From positions 9,765,226 to 9,829,225 of the forward strand of contig NC_089756.1 in assembly GCF_040412425.1 (NCBI RefSeq): a stretch of 64,000 nt of DNA. The letters are read 5' to 3'. A model generated the notes under the pieces. The model did no database searches and was not told where the DNA came from. It saw only the letters and a list, made by a program, of their open reading frames with translations. The stretch comes from Macrobrachium rosenbergii (taxonomy: Eukaryota > Arthropoda > Malacostraca > Decapoda > Palaemonidae). Shown one piece after another: positions 15,970 through 26,205 of the stretch (positions are counted from its first letter, which is position 1; each line of letters starts with the position of its first letter). A program made the translations under genes and the position numbers.

Positions 15970-17037
15970 GTAAGTTGTTCCTACACAATATACAAAACAT
16001 CAGTCATTTACAATAGTCAGTTATGTAGGCTCACCCAAATAACTGACTACTGTAAACGACCTCAAGTTTGTATAGTTAGGAAAAATACAAATTACTTAAA
16101 AAATGTCATTTTTACCACCAAATTTTGTAGGCATTTTATGTTGTACATTAATTGCAAACAATCTGGCGAATTATTAACGTATCTTATAAGTGATTTGTAG
16201 TACTGTAGATGAATGCTGCTGAGCTGTTCCTGTCCCACTAAAAATATATTGTATGCTTCTGGGCTAACCATAAAATTTTGCTTAGGTTGAAGACCTCTTT
16301 ATTTCATGACAAAATGTTTAAAAGATAGAAGGAAAGGACTAAACTAGATCTTGAAACTTTTTTTTTTTTAATAATGATTATGATAAGGGCTTATTGTCAT
16401 TTCTGCATGTTTTGCTCTTTATCACCATTCTCTTGAATGCTACTAAAGGGGACTGTGGTCTTGCTTCTCTGTTGAGGTTTGGTTTGTCCAGATGACTACT
16501 AAAGTAAAACATCAATTAATTGAATGGGAGTGACTAGATAATTAAATAAAATTGGAATGTAGAATAGTTAGTCAGAAAAGCAGTAGATATGCAGTAGTAG
16601 AGCAAAGTTCCAAAGGAATGCACAGGAAATCGAAATATAATGGATAGAATACTACTTGAGACTCCATGGGCGTTCAGTCAGTTTGTACATGGGAGGCTTG
16701 CAGTGAGCCCTCAACTCATATCCAACACCATGAAGGGGAAAAGGAGTCATAAAGTTTAATTTCTGTAGAGTGACAGTAGAGACTGGCATTAAGATGTCCC
16801 ATATGTGCACTACTTGATAACCCTGCATTTTCACACAATATATTTTGTTCAATATTGAATGTATTAAATGCAAACAAGTTAGTCAGCCTGGCCTGGCAAA
16901 GAATTAAAAACCACAACTTGCAACTTATTTGCAACAATTACTTTTGTACATTGTAACATAGTTAATTTGGGTCCAGGAAGGCACAATAGATATTAATTTT
17001 AAATAGCTTTTGATTAGCTTTACTTTCTCTCTTCCAG
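15970..17037 (+). other. FABP intron 2
   Basis: 1068 bp between the GTAAGT donor and the CTCTCTTCCAG acceptor. No repeat family was recognised in it. The open frame running past the exon to 16200 is read-through into the intron. Confidence 0.85.
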
Positions 17038-17151
17038 TCTACAATTACCCTGGATGGAAACAAAATGACACACAATCAAGTTGGAGACAAGGAGAAGAAA
17101 GAAAAGGATTCCATTCTGACCAGAGAGTTCACAGACACAGAAATGATAATG
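17038..17151 (+). CDS. FABP: Fatty-acid-binding protein, exon 3
   Basis: 38 codons in phase 0 at both ends, between TCTTCCAG and GTAAGT. It begins STITLDGNKM and ends REFTDTEMIM, which align with the beta-strand G-I region of FABPs ('T.D...', 'REFTD.EM..'). The exon is 114 nt, slightly longer than the 102 nt usual in vertebrates. The extra residues fall in the Lys/Glu-rich loop GDKEKKEKDSIL. No frame damage is visible. The exon joins exon 2 in frame. Confidence 0.94.
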
Positions 17152-17756
17152 GTAAGTTGGCTAATCTCGTTTATATTTTAGCTTAAACTACTGTGATCAT
17201 GTTATATATATATATACAGCTGTATTGTAAATCTTTCCTAACCACAGATATGAAAGAGGAGTTTGATTGTGTTTATACTTGTCATGTGAAATTATAGCAG
17301 AGTCCACCCAGCTTTGCAGCTAAGCCCTGCCCACTGCATGCCAGTGATTGGCCAGCTCTCAAAGGGAGAATGATGTCGCACTAGTTAACAGTCCAAATGA
17401 TTATCAGTATGGATTTGACTCCGTTCGGTCATGTTGAATTTTGTGCATGAATCATGTCACCACAGATTTGAGTTCCCGGAGCTGTGAGGTATGCAACTGA
17501 AATCTCCGATAAGATATATTAAGTTATGTATCATAATGATCTTGGATCATTTTTTCTGCATTTTTTTTTTTATCATGCGCAGCCTAAACACACAAGCATC
17601 TTTTTTTTTTTTTTTTAAATTGGTGTTGGCCTACATAAGCTATCCCTCATAGACCACAATAATTGAAATAAAGCATTGATTTATGCAGCCAGTTTTGATA
17701 TTAGGGTATTAATTAAATCATAATCCTGCATGTCAAATGTTAATATCATAGAGATT

Positions 17757-18010
17757 AGGCCTACACGTCAATTCCTTATATTTTGAGGCAATGACAGGGC
17801 ATAGGCCTACAGGTAAATGTCGTAATGTTTTGTGGCAATGACAGGGCATAGGCCTATTTGTCAATTTCTTATATTTGAGGCAATGACAGGGCATAGGCCT
17901 ACACATCAATTTCTTATATTTTGAGGCAATGACAGAGCATAGACCTATACATCAAATTCTTATATTCAGAGAAAATGACAGGGCATGGGTCTTCAAGTCA
18001 ATTTCTTATT
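17757..18010. repeat. ~47-bp tandem repeat, about 5 copies
   Basis: The unit contains GAGGCAATGACAGGGCATAG followed by GCCTACACGTCAATTTCTTA. Five units diverge by ~10-20% from each other, the last being the most degraded. It lies inside the 2.57-kb inverted-repeat element. Confidence 0.9.
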
Positions 18011-18175
18011 GCAAATAGTTTTCTACCCGTATCTGTTCGAAATACAGTAGCTTTTCATTAATATAGTAGTTTCAACTCCACGATATATAATGTATATGCA
18101 TAAAGTGGAATATATACGTATAAGCAAGTGCAAATATATACATGCATGGATGGCCATAGTAATTGTAACGCCACT

Positions 18176-18247
18176 TATTCACAGTGAATAAAAGTAAAAC
18201 TTGTGGGCACGTATTCACAGTGAATAAAAGTAAAACTTGTGGGCACG
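18176..18247. repeat. 36-bp tandem duplication (x2)
   Basis: Identical units at 18176-18211 and 18212-18247 (TATTCACAGTGAATAAAAGT...). Each includes the palindrome TTCACAGTGAA. Confidence 0.95.
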
Positions 18248-19380
18248 TAGCCAATGACACAGAGATCAATCACAGGACTGTCTCAGTCTTACGCACAACT
18301 ATCAAACTGCTCTCAGTGAACTATATTGAAAATATATTTACAAAAGGGACAACAAATTATATTACTGTGATGAGTAAACATAGCATTTCTATGAAAAGGA
18401 AGGCTATAGCAGGAATGCATCATAAGATACTTAACAAAATAAGAAAAAATAAATGATAGCTGAACAAGTTATGTAGAGATAATCCAAGCCAGTCTGCGAG
18501 TAGCCCATGAATCACATGATTTTGGGGGCCATTCTCGGACAAAAGTCAGTAAATTTTTTTCTCTCTCCATTGTTAGAATATTCTAGCGTACACTATATCC
18601 ATAAAGATCCCGATTACTTTTAATTAAAACAAATACTAAATTTCAGTTATCAAGAGTAGGCAAATAATTCTTTACACCAGTATTTTATGAATAGGTCTAT
18701 GTTTATTCTGCAATGTTAGGTTACTATATGAAAAATTTTTGAAGACGCTACAAACACTATAACAGCAACAACAAAAACAAGAGCAACCAACAATAAACAC
18801 AATAATACAGCTGAATATAAGATAGGCCTATAATCCAAATGTCATAAGCTGCACAAACCGACAAGATGTCCTACATTACAGGTCTACGTCATTTTTTGTG
18901 ATCCTGTTATTTTGAAAGGAGATAATGTAATTAAGAAAATTATCAGCAAATTATGTCCAATATGACTCGTATGGCCTATCATATTGTAACTTTTAAGTTA
19001 AACATGGACATTTTCTGGTTTTGTAGAGTGCAGTCATTTCGTGTCATCCCTCCGAATGTGTAAAGTTACGATTGCAATGAAATTGAAATCAATTTTATGA
19101 CTTTAATATAGCAAAATTTCCTTAAGTCAATATGAAATACCAGTCTGCGAAGTTCTGAGAAAATTTTTGTGTTTAAGTTTAGAATGAACACGCTTAACAA
19201 TATCAGACGGTAATTATCAGTGTCCAGTGATTCTAGTGAGCCGATACGAACGCAGACATCCCTGTGTCACATCCGTATTCAGGTGAACCTCTTTTACAAA
19301 ATAACACTGCAGCATTGTGGAACACTCCTTACTTCATCTATATTTTCCTGTTTTTTTTTAACCATTTTTAGAGGGATGTG

Positions 19381-19644
19381 TACAGGCAGTCCCCGGTTAA
19401 CGGCAGGCTCGGTTAATGACGATCCGGTTTTATGGCGCTTGTCTAGCACCGATTTCTGCTTATCGGTGCCGATAATTGGGTATTGGCACCAATACATACT
19501 TAAGAGAGCACTGATAACCGAAAATTGGCACTTTTCGGCGCCGATAAGCCCGAAAATCGCTGAAAAGGCCCGGAAATCACCGATTTTCAGTTAACATCAC
19601 ACCCCAAGAACAGAATCCCCGTCAATAACCGAGGACTGCCTGTA
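19381..19644. mobile_element. 260-bp MITE with CAGGCAGTCCYCGGTTA ends (Tc1/mariner-pogo type)
   Basis: Near-perfect terminal inverted repeats: the left is CAGGCAGTCCCCGGTTA, and the right, complemented, is CAGGCAGTCCTCGGTTA. They are flanked by TA on both sides. The TA duplication and the CAG start fit pogo/Tigger-type mariner relatives. The interior is rich in short GGCGCCGATAA-like inverted motifs and can fold extensively. It is nested in the larger intron-3 transposon. A related truncated copy in the opposite sense is at 63517-63775. Confidence 0.88.
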
Positions 19645-19950
19645 TTATGATTTTATTTCATGGAATAATATAACGTTCCCTTTTGATAATCAGCAGAACG
19701 TATTTTAGTTCGGTAAAACAGCCACTGCAAAATTAATGAAGATGAAAAGAACCACAGATTAACCAACTTTTCGAAACCATTGCCAACCAATCGGTTTCAA
19801 GGAATGGTCATGAGGTAATCAGTAGGCGGGGCTTAACGGCAAAGCACGGTGAACTTTACTATAGTAATACATATTGTTATTAGTTTCAGCCTAAAAATCC
19901 ACATTCTACCATAGTATTAGCTACTTAATTGTTTCATAATTTCATTCCAG

Positions 19951-20004
19951 GAATGCAAAGTTGATGATGTTGTCAGCAAGCGAGTCTACAAGCGCCAAGA
20001 TTAG
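19951..20004 (+). CDS. FABP: Fatty-acid-binding protein, exon 4 and stop
   Basis: 17 codons plus TAG, preceded by TTCATTCCAG and entered in phase 0. This is the same length as the terminal exon of known FABP genes. It encodes ECKVDDVVSKRVYKRQD. The R-x-Y pair (SKRVYKR) is the family's carboxylate-binding Arg and Tyr, so the ligand site appears preserved. With exons 2 and 3 this gives 112 residues, and with a normal exon 1 a protein of about 136 residues, a typical FABP length. Confidence 0.94.
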   Translation, partial: ECKVDDVVSKRVYKRQD

Positions 20005-21029
20005 TGTCTGAAACCATGATTTTCAGTTTTTTTATTGCAAGAATTGTTAAAATTCATTGCTAACTTACAAATGATGGTTTATGTTAAGTGAGAGGTGTCA
20101 AGGCCATTAAAACTAGTACATCCACTATGTCAACAGTTCATGTGTTTTTGTTTGAAAAGAATTAATTTACTTTGTCACTATATTCCTAGTTAACTATTTT
20201 ATATGAGTTGACTATTAGGTCAAGGACTGTAGTCAAATATTGATGGCGTGGCCTGAAGAGGGTTATAAAATATCTGTATTTTGTAATCTTTCTATTAAAT
20301 ATCAGTTATAAAAGTTTTTGTCTTGCCGTTTAAAGGATATGGTCACAACTAACCCCAGGGATTTGCAGAAGCACAGGTACAAAGTTTGTTGTACTTGATA
20401 AATTGGCATGAAGTTGTGAAAAGAATGGCAGTAGGCTTCCACATGGAGATTGTCTTAGAGACTTTACAAGTTCTGCCAAATTTTGTTGCTACTTTTAACT
20501 ATGTTAAGGGAAAAGTATATGATTTCTCAACCTGGTCCTGGGTAGAGAACCTCAAAAGCATCCAGAGCCAAGGTACTGGATTGAAACCATCATCTGAACT
20601 ACATTCTACTCTGAATAATCCAAAATGAAATATAAATGGTGGCCTTGACCAAGGCATATTACCTTATACTAAACAGTTCAACACATTCAAAATTTTCATA
20701 TACCATAATCCATGCCCCATTACACATTTGATCAGTTAGCAGAAATAAATGACCATGAAGGAAAAATTCTGAAGATCAAAAGTGGAATATGGCAGGTCTA
20801 GTGTTGCCACTAACTACTCAAAGTAAGTAGGAATGGTTACTCTTAAGATGAGCCCTAAAACAATCCTAAATTTTTTAATATGTAAAGATAACTTGACAAT
20901 CCATGTCATAATTTCATTCTGAAAGAATTATCTAGAGTGCTAACTGCAAAAGCTTAGCAATCTCCAGCCATCTGACTGCTCTTCTGCTTTTTCCTCTCTC
21001 TAAGGTGCAGTTTTTAAGGCGTCACACTT
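20005..21029 (+). other. FABP 3' UTR and downstream DNA
   Basis: An ATTAAA at 20294-20299 is a plausible polyadenylation signal about 290 bp after the stop. Beyond it no gene or repeat was recognised. Confidence 0.55.
20294..20299 (+). promoter_or_regulatory. Possible polyadenylation signal ATTAAA for FABP
   Basis: A common variant of AATAAA lying in the AT-rich sequence ~290 bp after the stop. It is inferred only from position and motif. Confidence 0.45.
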
Positions 21030-21294
21030 CAGTTTTCTGTAAAAGAAAACTATTGGAATGGCTATTTTTCTCTGTCCGCACTCAGATCTTAACTGCTGAG
21101 GACAGAAGGCTGCAAATTGGTTTGCTGATCAGCCACCCTCCAATCATCAAACAAACTGCAGCCCTCTAGCCTCAGTAATTAATTTATTTTATTAGGTTAC
21201 AGTTGCCATGATTGATAGCAGTGCCAACACCACATGCCACTGCCAGGCCGTGGCTGAAAATTTCATACAGCATTATACGCAGTACAGAAAACTG
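21030..21294. mobile_element. 265-bp MITE-like element with CAGTTTTCTGTA ends
   Basis: Perfect 12-bp terminal inverted repeats lie at 21030-21041 and 21283-21294. The interior contains a second inverted pair (CTGAGGACAGAAGGCTGCAA and its partner near 'TTGCAGCCCTCTAGCCTCAG', truncated here). I associate this interior with dispersed decapod repeats, from memory only. There is no coding capacity. Confidence 0.7.
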
Positions 21295-22128
21295 AATTGT
21301 GCTGAATCAACTTCAGCACATTTTTTTTACTTGTATTTTTAGTGTTTTGGAGGTTCAGTGACGAAAATTAGACTACCTGAAATTTTAATTGGTTTTGAAA
21401 AGTTACTTGGTTTTGAAAAGTTCTGACAACACTTGATAGTGAAACAATGGTAGCAGCTAATTCTGATGTGAAGCCATTGTGAGACATTACCTTCGAAATA
21501 AAAGATACCAAATATGCAAGACAGGAAATACTGCAATATAGAAATTGATTTCTTACAAAATAAATGTTGAACTATAAAAACAAAGTGCCCCACACACTAT
21601 TTTAGTTATAGAAGAAAAAACAGTTCTCTTTCTTTAAAACTCAAGATGATTACCAGAACACTACAATTCTGATACAAAAAATGAAGAGAATAAGTAGATA
21701 ACCTTTTCTTAAATATCCAAACATTGAGCACCACTTCCACTCAACATTAGTAACCAACTATGCTACCTCAAATAACTCATTAATAACTCATTAGGCAAAC
21801 ATAAAAGAGGGGAATTCCTGGCCAAACAAGTTATTGTAAACATACTAGAAGAGGGAATTCCAGGCCAAACAACAATTTACAGTTATGAAGTTTAGGCTGT
21901 GAAGCCAAGAAATGTAGCAGTTTTAGTTATTCAGTGCTTATGACTGAAAATGAAGATGGATAGATTGCACAAGGTCCAAGATATTTAGATGAAAAATTTA
22001 GTACATAGATCCCAAACAGTTAAAAGGTGTTGGACAGCAAGATTTTGAAGAAAGGAAGTGGCAATGGAAATAAAGTAAAAGGGTTAACGTGGATGCAGCA
22101 AGATGTCAGAGATGCTGCAAACACCTTC

Positions 22129-22368
22129 AGCCCATCGATGCACTGTAGGCATTACTGTACTTGTTCTTTGCAATGTTCCTACAAACCCTTCCATTTCTTA
22201 CGCTGTCCCTCCATTTATATTTTCTTCCATCTTACTTCCACATTCTCCCAAGTGTTTCATAGAAGTGCAACTGTGAGGTTTTCCTCTTACAAGATTATAA
22301 CCACCTTGACACTCACAATTTCCCTTTCAGCGTTAACTTCATAGGATCTGGGCTTCGGCCTAAATTTC
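22129..22368 (+). mobile_element. SINE copy (same family as the SINE split by the gypsy element)
   Basis: Shares landmarks in the same order with 29607-29672 joined to 52879-53109: GCACTGTAGGCATTACT, TTCTTTGCA, TTCATAGAAGTGCAACTGTG (here with a small insertion), GAGGTTTTCCTC, and a GGCCTAAATTT end. The 5' ~40 bp of the family are missing. There is no coding potential. Confidence 0.75.
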
Positions 22369-25300
22369 ATATTCCCTTACCAACACCCTTCAGTGATGCC
22401 TACAATGCACTACATGAGGTGGTTAACCCCAGAACCCTGTATATCAAAGTTTTATGTGATTATATTTGGCTAACACTTAAAAGTAAGCTAACCTATTCAG
22501 TAGCTGGCTGCTCAAGTAAAATGAGGAATTTATTTATTATAGTCTATGTAATGAAATTCCTGACGAATAATTCTGTGAACCTGCAATCTTCAAGAAAATT
22601 ATACATGTTCAATTATTACTCACACCACAAAGTTACTACTGTAGGTTATAAATACACAAGCCTACATGAAAGAGTAATTCATATCAATAATAAATCAACC
22701 ATGTTAAAATGCTAAGTAGGAATCTCGTGCCCAGCGTTATTTCTCAAAGCATTTACGTGGTTTTGTAATAACCACTTAGGACAGCGTTAAAGGTAAGCAT
22801 AAAACACCTACAAATAAATATAAATGACCCTTATAATAAAAAATGCTTTCCTTCCAGAAAGACATAAAACTGCCCTTTTCTTTCATATGATAAAAACAAA
22901 CGAAAAATTTAAAGTACCTCTGAATCAATCCTTTTAAGGAGCAGTACATAAATGATTCTATCCTCTTGAGGACAATACCTTTAGTTGATTATTCAAAATG
23001 AGTCTTCAAAGTTTCAAGGAACACAACTTGAAATATATTTCCATATACAGTAATTCCTTTAATGCAAATACTCACTAGGCTCAAAATCAAGCCCTAGTCC
23101 ACAATACCATTACACAACAAAAAGGCCATGTGTAGAATTCAAAAAAATCCCCTGACTAGAAACACAAAATATATCTATCATCTTTAAGTACTGAAAATAA
23201 ATGCTGCCTCAACACGAGGCTCAATACAGTACAAACACAAGCAAAAACAATATCAACAGCTGAAAAGAAGTCCCAGGTAAAATGGTTGTTTTAGCTATTG
23301 CAAAACTTTAATACACATATGGAAATTCTTTTCCAGTCAAATAATTTTTGACCAACTGCAATCCCTATGATCACACTTAGCACCAAATGAGATCAAGTAC
23401 CAACAACCACTCTTCAACTGTAAACATAATTACCAGATGTAAATTCTGATTGTCTTAATTAAACAAATGATACATTCTACTAAAACTAAGGTTCAATTGG
23501 AACTAGGAACCTTCATCATCAGAAGATGCATCAATGAAATACACTGCCTAACATCAATTAAGTGTTTGTCAACTTTAATTTATACCTTACTGAAAGCTAC
23601 TACCTGTATCTATTGCAAGGTGACCTGGAAGCCTTAGAATAAAGCACCAAGTTATGTGATGAGAATAAGATCAAATAGAGAATACAATAACACCCCACAG
23701 TTGTTAATTATGCTACTATATATATATATATATACTAGCCAGGTATTCCAGAAAATAACAATAGACAAAATGTTTTACAAAGGCTTATCACAATTACAAT
23801 CAAGGAATTAGCAACATCATATGGAGTACAAAATTCCTGAGTAATATAAGTTCATCACAACAAAGTCTTTGAGAAGATGTTCTACAACTAACAAGATTCA
23901 GTATTTTGTACTAAAATAGATCCTTAAACTATACAAATAGTCTTCTACAAGGCAAAATTTAAGCATTAGCCAAACTATAATTTGAATGCATTTTTCCCTT
24001 TTTATGTCCAGAATAATGGTAATGAGCCTTAGACAGCTGGCTTATTAAAACTAAGACAAAACTGACGAATCAGAACTTGAGAGTCAGAGGTGACAAACAC
24101 GAAAATGGAGAAAAGTAAAGATGTAAGCAGCATTAAAGCTACACTGACATATGCTCCTTATCTGTAAGGAAAAATATTCAACAGGTTGAAAAAACTGAGC
24201 CACAGGCTCCAAGAAACTCTGTTATCAATAACTTTTTCACAAATCATCTGTATTAATGATACAACACTTACCCTGACCTTATGCCTTTCCAAGTGAGATG
24301 CTGGAAGTATGCTGCTTTACAATCATGGGTTAATATCTGAAGACTTTGCATTTCATGAAAATACTTAATTTAGCAGAATAAACTTGTACTGTTTTATATG
24401 TATACAAATTTACCTAGACCTAAGTATAAATATATAAAAATAAATCTCAATGACAAACAGATAACTTGTATAAATCTGAAAGCTAAACACTGGAATAGAT
24501 ATACTAGAGACAAAAATGAATGTGTGTATTTCAGTGTCCATTTCCCTACGGAGAAGAAGGGACAAAACCTTACTGGAAAGCCTGTTTATATTGAATTTAC
24601 TACAAGTGTCCTGCTAAGCTTTAAACAGAAACAGGAAATTCTTGAAATTCATTTCTTATTTTGAACATTTAAGTCAATGCCTTAAATAGTTTTCTGCTCC
24701 TGTTTGAAGTCTGTCGACATTACAAAATACAAGTGCAAGATTGTCTAAGGCAATGGCTTGTTCTGTATGAACTCACTAAAACAAGTTACACCAATTCTTT
24801 CAATTTTTCATTATATTTTACTTAGGTATATTTTAGGAATTTACCTACTTTCAAGCTAGATGTTAACTTAAAGTTTTTGGACTGAACCTAAAAATTAAAG
24901 ATGTGCTCTTATGAAGTAGCTCACACAAACATACTAACTTGATAAACAATTGCATATTACAGCTTGCACTTGTTCATAAACTTTTTGGACACAACTTTTT
25001 TCATGTTATTCAAGGTCCCACCAAAGAAAATGGATGCTCAAATGGATATTACCAATTTAATTCATCCAGACTAAATAAATCCCTCAAGTCTTCATAAAAT
25101 ATCAAATACCAGAACAGCAAATGTACAGTACAATATTTTGTATTGTTCAACTTTTAAGTATTTAAACATTTCTATTATATTTCAGTATGTTTACATGGCT
25201 ACCCATACAAGCAAATACAAACAAATTTCTGCTACACAACAGACACTCAACATAACACACTGATAATCCTTAATACTTAAACAAGAGAAAAATGAAAACT

Positions 25301-25561
25301 TAACTGTAAGGAAAGCCCTTTTCTTTCAAGTGTTTGTACTAAACAGTACAGGAACAATTATAAAAATCACAACTACTACAACCTAAATACAATTAATTTG
25401 ATTCAGTAGACATACTTTGGTACCACAGTTTTCTTAGAGATAAGTACTGAGGAAGTAGGAAGTAGATCCTTGAGAGCTTGATCACATAATACAGCTTAAC
25501 TACAAGCCTTAAAAAGTCTGTTTTTCAAAGGCATTTGAGATCATAATCACAGATTCATTTG
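22369..25561 (-). other. AT-rich, repeat-poor DNA; possible long 3' UTR of a - strand gene
   Basis: About 3.2 kb lacking any recognised mobile element, which is unusual in this window. It lies immediately downstream of the candidate last exon at 25562-25673 (-). Transcription from that strand converging on the FABP gene would make this its 3' UTR. Several AATAAA motifs exist on the - strand (for example near 22530), but none can be preferred. Inference only. Confidence 0.3.
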
Positions 25562-25673
25562 TTACTCATTTGTAGTCTGAGTTACAGGAGATCCTTGCAG
25601 ACTTGAACAGTTACTGCTATAGGCAGAGTCAGACGAACTACACTCACTGCCCTTCTCCTCCTTTTCATATATT
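25562..25673 (-). CDS. Candidate last coding exon of an unidentified gene (Ser-rich C-terminus)
   Basis: On the - strand a strong acceptor (GCTGTCTTTACTTTTCAG) precedes a frame reading IYEKEEKGSE, CSSSDSAYSSNCSS, then LQGSPVTQTTNE and a TAA stop (25562-25564). The composition (acidic, then Ser/Tyr-rich, hydrophilic) looks like a regulatory protein tail rather than chance AT-rich DNA. An alternative frame from the same acceptor is also open but basic and less protein-like. The family was not recognised. The preceding exon should lie beyond the LINE and TTAA element to the right. The 29063-29158 candidate does not join in a compatible frame. Confidence 0.4.
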
Positions 25674-25719
25674 CTGAAAAGTAAAGACAGCAATTATCAT
25701 TCAAAAACGTATTTGCAGA

Positions 25720-26205
25720 TGAAAATATATCAAATATGGGGACTGATAGTAAAGCAAAGGATGCTGCAAGATGTGATTTCTTAACTAATAAGGTGCCACA
25801 TTTGGATATGCATCCAGTTATCAGACAATACATTCGTATGGAATGGCAGCAGAGATGGACTAATACCATTTTATACACAAATAGGAAGTACAGAAATATT
25901 AGAAAAAGTATCGATTTTTGGAGTTCGGGTTTTAATTGTAACAGAAGATTTGAGATCATCCTAACACGGCTTGCGATTGGCCATACCTGCTTCACTTATA
26001 GCTATATTTTAGAGGGAGCCAGTGCCCCAGTTTGTGCTCACTGTGGTGGTCAGCTATCTGGTGAACACATGCTGGTGCATTGTCCTAAATTTAACGGCCT
26101 TAGGACAAAGTACTTACTAACTGGGAAGACTTTTTTAGAAATTTTAAGTTATGACATTGAGATAGATAACCTTATGGGTTATCTGAAAGAATCTGGTTAT
26201 TTTAA
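25720..26205 (+). pseudogene. LINE ORF2 C-terminus (5'-truncated copy)
   Basis: A 158-codon open frame matches the tail of arthropod non-LTR retrotransposon ORF2 proteins (Jockey/R1-like). It holds 'RRFEIILTRLAIGHTCFTYSYIL' in part, then the cysteine-histidine motif C-AH-C-GGQLSGEH-MLVH-C. Upstream it is cut off within the end of the RNase H region. This is the usual 5' truncation caused by incomplete reverse transcription. The last codons and stop are replaced by the TTAA element's sequence (ending NP-stop instead of NEI-stop). No frameshifts are seen, so the copy is fairly young. Confidence 0.8.

Larger units (their letters stand above)
17293..19863. mobile_element. 2.57-kb inverted-repeat transposon filling FABP intron 3
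   Basis: The two ends form a long imperfect terminal inverted repeat of about 45-60 bp. The left end starts TATAGCAGAGTCCACC and contains GCTTTGCAGCTAAGCCC. The right end, complemented, starts TATAGTAAAGTTCACC and contains GCTTTGCCGTTAAGCCC. No transposase-like frame exists inside, so it is non-autonomous or deleted. It contains a 47-bp tandem array, a 36-bp duplication and a nested MITE. A TA or TATA target duplication is possible but not distinguishable from the repeat ends. The superfamily is unassigned. Confidence 0.7.

Noticed and set aside
22027..22344. 105-codon open frame
   Set aside because: It runs through a SINE copy and has no domain.
25582..25995. 137-codon - strand open frame
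   Set aside because: Most of it is antisense to the LINE ORF. Only the last part overlaps the candidate exon, in a different and less protein-like frame.
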